Shown one piece after another: positions 60,546-64,000 of a stretch of 64,000 nt of DNA. Positions within the stretch are counted from its first letter, which is position 1, and each line of letters begins with the position of its first letter. Under the pieces are notes generated by a model, which did not search any database, had not been told where the DNA came from, and worked only from the letters and a program-made list of their open reading frames with translations. Source of the DNA: Larkinella sp049445795 (GTDB lineage: Bacteria; Bacteroidota; Bacteroidia; Cytophagales; Spirosomataceae); contig NZ_JBMSDT010000007.1 of assembly GCF_049445795.1 (NCBI RefSeq), positions 310,001-374,000 on the forward strand. The letters run 5' to 3'. The translations under genes and the position numbers were made by a program.

Positions 60546-61169
60546 ATGTGTCGAATTGTTCTGCTGGACGATCACCGGGTCGTCATGGAAAGCTTTGCCA
60601 ATTTGCTGGCGACCTCCGGCGAGTTTGAGGTCGTTGGCATGGCTACGGATCGGCTTTCGCTGGAAGATATGCTGAAAACCCGGGCTGTCGACCTGCTCGT
60701 GACGGATCTGGTCATGCCTTCGGTGAACAGCACCGACCTCATCCGGATGTTGAAAGGGCAGTATCCGACCCTGGCTATTCTGGTGCTGTCCGGCTCCGAC
60801 GACCCAGCCCAAATCCGGCAGGCGATGCAGGCCGGAGCCAACGGCTTCGTGACCAAAACCGCCGACAAAACTGAGCTTTTCGACGCCCTCCGGGCCGTGG
60901 CCACCGGTCGCCGGTATATGGACACCCGGGTAATTCTACTGGATGAAAAACCGGCTGCGACGGTTGTCGAAACCCCGCTGACCGAGCGGGAAGCCGAGGT
61001 GGCCCGGCTGATTCTGGACGAATTATCCAGCAACCAGATCGCCGAGCGGCTGTTTATCTCGTTCAACACCGTCGAGACGCACCGCAAACGGATTTACCAG
61101 AAACTCGGCATCACGACGGCACTGGGCTTGATGAAGTACGCCCTCCAACGGGGAGCCATCCGGTTGTAA
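60546..61169 (+). CDS. NarL/LuxR-type response regulator
   Basis: From the ATG at 60546 this is a 207-residue regulator: receiver domain (about 1-120) with D54 in 'LLVTDLVMPS' and Lys in 'GFVTKTADK'; LuxR-type helix-turn-helix (about 140-200, 'LTEREAEVARLILDELSSNQ', 'IAERLFISFNTVETHRKRIY'). Convergent with a sensor kinase gene whose 3' end it overlaps by 59 nt; the two are likely partners because the kinase is of the HisKA_3 class that pairs with NarL regulators. Its GTG 9 nt upstream is a poorer start. Confidence 0.94.
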   Translation: MCRIVLLDDHRVVMESFANLLATSGEFEVVGMATDRLSLEDMLKTRAVDLLVTDLVMPSVNSTDLIRMLKGQYPTLAILVLSGSDDPAQIRQAMQAGANGFVTKTADKTELFDALRAVATGRRYMDTRVILLDEKPAATVVETPLTEREAEVARLILDELSSNQIAERLFISFNTVETHRKRIYQKLGITTALGLMKYALQRGAIRL

Positions 61170-63285
61170 GCGGTAGCCACACCCGCGCCGTGGTTCCGCT
61201 TCCCGGAACCGCTTCGAGGCTGAATTGCGCTCCGATGGCTTCGGCCCGCTCCCGGATGCTGCCCAGCCCAATCCCGCCTGTCGCCGGGTTTTCCATCCCG
61301 ATCCCGTCATCGCTGACTTCCAGCATCAGCCCGTTCGCTTGCCCCGCCAGCCGAATCCGGGCCTGACCGGCGCGGGCGTGCCGCAGGATGTTGGTGCTCA
61401 GTTCGAGGCAGATTACGTAGAGGTTGAATTTGACCTCGGGTGGCATCGGGAGCGTTTCGGCGGTTTCCAGATTCAACGAAAACCGTGTTTTCTCCGCTCC
61501 GTTCAACTTCCGAATCAGGCTTTTCAACGAAACCGTCAGATCCTGTTGGAGCACCTCTTCCGGAAGCAGATTGCGCGACAATTGCCGAACCTGTGTGGCG
61601 GCATCGGTGAGCAGGTTCAGGCTGTTTTCGTACAATTGCCGGTCGCGCGGGGAAAGAATGTCGGCGTCGATGGTCTGGAACGTCATCTTAGTCGCGCCGA
61701 GCAGGCTGCTCACCCGGTCGTGGAGTTCGGTCGCTACCCGTTTCCGCTCGATCGACTGCCCCCGGACCAGCGCAAGTTCAATCTCCCGGTTTTTGGCCCG
61801 CAAAGCCACATTCGTGCGCCGGAGCCGCAGGCTGTAATACAGGAGCAACAATCCGAGTAAACTCACCACCGCAATCCCGGTCAATAGCAGATTTCGAAAC
61901 CGCTTTTGTGCCGATAGGCCGGAATGCAACTGATCGATTTTCAGTTGTTTGATCATCGCCTGCTGCCCGGCCTGTTTCTGAGCTGCCGTCGCCCGCAATT
62001 GCTGGGTTTCCAGTTCGTGCCGAAGCGCACGGGTCTGCGTCAGCCGCCGGAGCTCATTCAGCTTGACGGTATGGTTCAACCGGTCGATCTCGGCCTGCTT
62101 TGCCAGCGTCTGGTACCGCTGCTGCTGCAATAACTCCGCCTGCCGGTGCGCGGCTTCGAGTCGTTCCCGCTCTACTTTTACTTTTGTCCGCAGGGTTTCG
62201 GTCTGGTTAATGGCCTCCTGCTCTTCCCACTTTTTCGCGTGGTACAATTGCTGGTATTCGAACGCACGCTGCCAATCGCGCTGGGTCTCAAACGCCTTGG
62301 CCAGTACCGAATACGCCGTCAGCATCGGTGCATATACTTTCTGGTTTTTTGCCAGCGCTTCGCGTGCGCAGGCAATGGCTTCCGGCAATTGGTTAAGCCC
62401 CAGGTAGGCCACAGCCAGATCGGCGAGCGCATCCGCCTGCGGAAGCGGAGCCTTGAGCTGCGTCCAGAAAGTCACCGACTGCCGGAGGTACGGAACCGCC
62501 TGAGCAAACTTCCGCTGGCTGTTGTATATCTGCCCGATATCGTTGCTCAGATAGGCTTTATTCGACATCGATACTTGCGGTTGACGGTTCAGAAGTTCCC
62601 AGGCTAGTAGATACTGTTTCTCGGCCTGCGCCCATTGCTGTTGCCCTTTGTACGAATTTGCCAGGATACGGTGAAGATCCGACCGGTGAACCGGGTCAAT
62701 TTTCTGGTCCTTCTCAAACCAGGCCAGACTTTTCTGCAAATAACCGGCAGCTTCGTCGTACTCGCCCAGCGCAATGCTGATCTGACCCAGATTTCGGTAA
62801 ACGCGCCAGTAATACATGGCATACACGGCCGGGGCGGTTTCAATGAGCGACAACAAGCGGTAATTGTGTTGAATGGCCTGCGCATAGTGCGTCCGGGCAA
62901 CCCGCTCGCAGCGTTCTAGCATCAACAAACCCTTGATCTGATACTTGACATTTTTCCGGCGCTCGGCCCATCGGACCAACTCCTGGGCAGTTTGCAACGA
63001 ACTGTCGCGGTAAACGACGCTACTGTATTGCACCTGCGCCATAAAGTGCTGGTATTCCATGCGGGCTGTATCGACCCGGGGCGTCGGTCGGTAGCGGTCG
63101 AGGCCCTTCAGCCGAAGGCGGGTCGCCTGCAACAGACTATCGACATAGACCCGGTCGGTACTGCGGTCAAAATTAAACGGTGGGGTATCATAACTCTGGG
63201 CCTGAACCCAACCAGGAACGTTCAGCCCAAGCCCGAGCAAAAGCACATAGTAAAGCAGTTTCATCGGCACATAAGCATGTTTCAT
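61111..63285 (-). CDS. TPR sensor histidine kinase (HisKA_3 class)
   Basis: A 724-residue kinase: signal peptide, an exported or periplasmic region with tetratricopeptide repeats (about 60-380), a coiled coil (about 380-460), one membrane helix (about 470-495: 'GIAVVSLLGLLLLYYSL'), HisKA_3 with H522 in 'ATELHDRVSSLL', and HATPase_c ('LSTNILRHARAGQAR', 'VSDDGIGMENPATGGIGLGS'). The TPR sensor part is thought to bind protein or peptide partners. ATG 63264 is an alternative start. It is convergent with the response regulator at 60546 and shares 59 nt of opposite-strand coding sequence. Confidence 0.93.
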   Translation of the reverse strand: MKHAYVPMKLLYYVLLLGLGLNVPGWVQAQSYDTPPFNFDRSTDRVYVDSLLQATRLRLKGLDRYRPTPRVDTARMEYQHFMAQVQYSSVVYRDSSLQTAQELVRWAERRKNVKYQIKGLLMLERCERVARTHYAQAIQHNYRLLSLIETAPAVYAMYYWRVYRNLGQISIALGEYDEAAGYLQKSLAWFEKDQKIDPVHRSDLHRILANSYKGQQQWAQAEKQYLLAWELLNRQPQVSMSNKAYLSNDIGQIYNSQRKFAQAVPYLRQSVTFWTQLKAPLPQADALADLAVAYLGLNQLPEAIACAREALAKNQKVYAPMLTAYSVLAKAFETQRDWQRAFEYQQLYHAKKWEEQEAINQTETLRTKVKVERERLEAAHRQAELLQQQRYQTLAKQAEIDRLNHTVKLNELRRLTQTRALRHELETQQLRATAAQKQAGQQAMIKQLKIDQLHSGLSAQKRFRNLLLTGIAVVSLLGLLLLYYSLRLRRTNVALRAKNREIELALVRGQSIERKRVATELHDRVSSLLGATKMTFQTIDADILSPRDRQLYENSLNLLTDAATQVRQLSRNLLPEEVLQQDLTVSLKSLIRKLNGAEKTRFSLNLETAETLPMPPEVKFNLYVICLELSTNILRHARAGQARIRLAGQANGLMLEVSDDGIGMENPATGGIGLGSIRERAEAIGAQFSLEAVPGSGTTARVWLPLTTGWLPVGGRTSSSPVPS

Positions 63286-63442
63286 CTCCTCTCATTGTCC
63301 CTGCCAGCACCTGTTTTCCGCCAAAATCACCGAATTCAGTGACCCAAAATCACCGATTCCGGTGGTTTTTCGCAGGAGCGAAAAGGAGACCTTTGCAGAG
63401 GTAATTACCTGATCTACAATACAAAGTAACCACACTTAACTT

Positions 63443-63616
63443 TTGAAACGAATTGCTTTGATCACGATTTACTTAACGGTGATCGGATTCCTGACGTTAG
63501 CGTACATCCCGGCGGCTGCATTCCTCCGCTGGTCTGACCGCTTGCCCACGCCCGATTTCACCGACACCCCACAAGACATCTCCTGGGAGGAGATTACGGA
63601 GGACCTGTGGCCCTGA
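63443..63616 (+). CDS. 57-aa single-pass membrane protein, unknown
   Basis: A short ORF starting at TTG 63443, encoding 57 residues: KRIALITIYLTVIGFLTLAY forms a membrane helix, followed by a short acidic periplasmic or cytoplasmic tail (SDRLPTPDFTDTPQDISWEE). There is no ATG in frame. The tail is strongly acidic and the gene sits between the divergent kinase and the partial secreted-protein gene, which may be its partner. Confidence 0.5.
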   Translation: MKRIALITIYLTVIGFLTLAYIPAAAFLRWSDRLPTPDFTDTPQDISWEEITEDLWP

Positions 63617-63706
63617 TTCGGGGCAAAACCGACGGTTTGAAAACCGGTTTTATGCTTTTACGTACTGATTGTCTACACCATTTCTGAACACAAAACAACA
63701 AAAACA

Positions 63707-64000
63707 ATGAACACGCGAATTACACTATTTGCCAAAGTCTTATTGATGAGTCTGGCGCTGTTTATGCCTCTGTCTAGCACCCAGGCTACGGATACCAAAC
63801 CCGGTAAATCCGGCGATGCGCCCACGGAAACGCAATCTTTTGCGACCGGTATGTACATGGGAGCCAATAAGAAGCTGCTGCTGATGTTGGACATCCGGCA
63901 ACCCAAGTGGGTTACCGTGACCCTGAAAGATGCTAAAAACAGTATCCTTCACCGGACGTATCTGAAAAGATCCCCGAAAACGTACCGCATGAAATTCAAT
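63707..64000 (+). CDS. Secreted small protein, 3' end cut off by window
   Basis: An ORF starting at ATG 63707 and still open at base 64000 (98 codons visible). A signal peptide (MNTRITLFAKVLLMSLALFM, cleavage near 'SSTQA') is followed by a beta-strand-rich part: 'SFATGMYMGANKKLLLMLDI', 'RQPKWVTVTLKDAKNSILHR', 'TYLKRSPKTYRMKFN'. The pattern recalls the small exported Ig/CBM-like proteins common in Spirosoma-type genomes, whose role is unknown. The ORF runs off the end, so it could be longer. Confidence 0.6.
   Translation, partial: MNTRITLFAKVLLMSLALFMPLSSTQATDTKPGKSGDAPTETQSFATGMYMGANKKLLLMLDIRQPKWVTVTLKDAKNSILHRTYLKRSPKTYRMKFN

Overview
The window reads as chromosomal DNA of a Bacteroidota bacterium, most likely order Cytophagales (Spirosoma/Larkinella-like; genus not provable here). 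Signs seen: type IX secretion (T9SS) type A and B C-terminal sorting domains, a FecR anti-sigma factor with a DUF4974-type C-terminus, promoters fitting the Bacteroidota pattern TTG-N20-TAnnTTTG, weak Shine-Dalgarno sequences, many exported DUF885/M1/M28/S8 peptidases and glycosidases, and GC in the mid-50s by eye. No rRNA, tRNA, CRISPR array or intact insertion sequence was found.

Layout. 0-8.6 kb: a cut-off fasciclin gene, an MBL-fold hydrolase, a tandem FKBP lipoprotein, a SAM methyltransferase, a DMT transporter, a GH30 lipoprotein, a K+ channel with an unusual filter, and an unknown membrane protein. 8.6-11.5 kb: an accessory patch of small genes (DUF4926 remnant, VapBC-like pair, another antitoxin-like gene, a strongly AT-rich unknown gene). 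11.5-17.7 kb: nrdA, rpmE2, a thioredoxin-fold protein, then a soluble PAS histidine kinase (FixL-like heme-pocket residues) overlapping a receiver-CRP/FNR fusion regulator.

17.7-29.6 kb: a continuous minus-strand block, the most interesting metabolic region. In transcription order it encodes RidA, SelA-like PLP enzyme 2, amidohydrolase 2, a PQQ-type sugar dehydrogenase fused to cytochrome c, a small cytochrome c, a second sugar dehydrogenase, SelA-like PLP enzyme 1, amidohydrolase 1, a bile-acid/keto-acid type Na+ symporter, and an SMP-30 lactonase. Every soluble member has an export signal; RidA and both PLP enzymes carry twin-arginine leaders. I propose an envelope-located route oxidising, delactonising, deacylating and deaminating an N-acyl amino sugar (or similar amino polyol), with keto-acid uptake. 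A FecR gene, a ThuA-domain protein and an HGSNAT-like acyltransferase lie next to it.

33-40.9 kb: T9SS cargo, an S8 protease, a cold-shock protein, and a PHP-GDPD fusion. 41.0-45.5 kb: a type I restriction-like operon hsdM-hsdS-AAA ATPase without hsdR, bracketed by two directly repeated paralogous T9SS genes. 46.9-56.2 kb: GH2, PSMA-like M28, DUF885 and M1 peptidases with an orphan DUF433 antitoxin. 56.3-64 kb: an ABC exporter, an AraC regulator with a short-chain epimerase, a convergent LuxR regulator/TPR histidine kinase pair with overlapping 3' ends, a 57-aa membrane protein, and a cut-off secreted protein.

Intergenic regions hold at least six families of ~25-bp inverted repeats (REP/REPIN-like), several touching stop codons or ending in T tracts.
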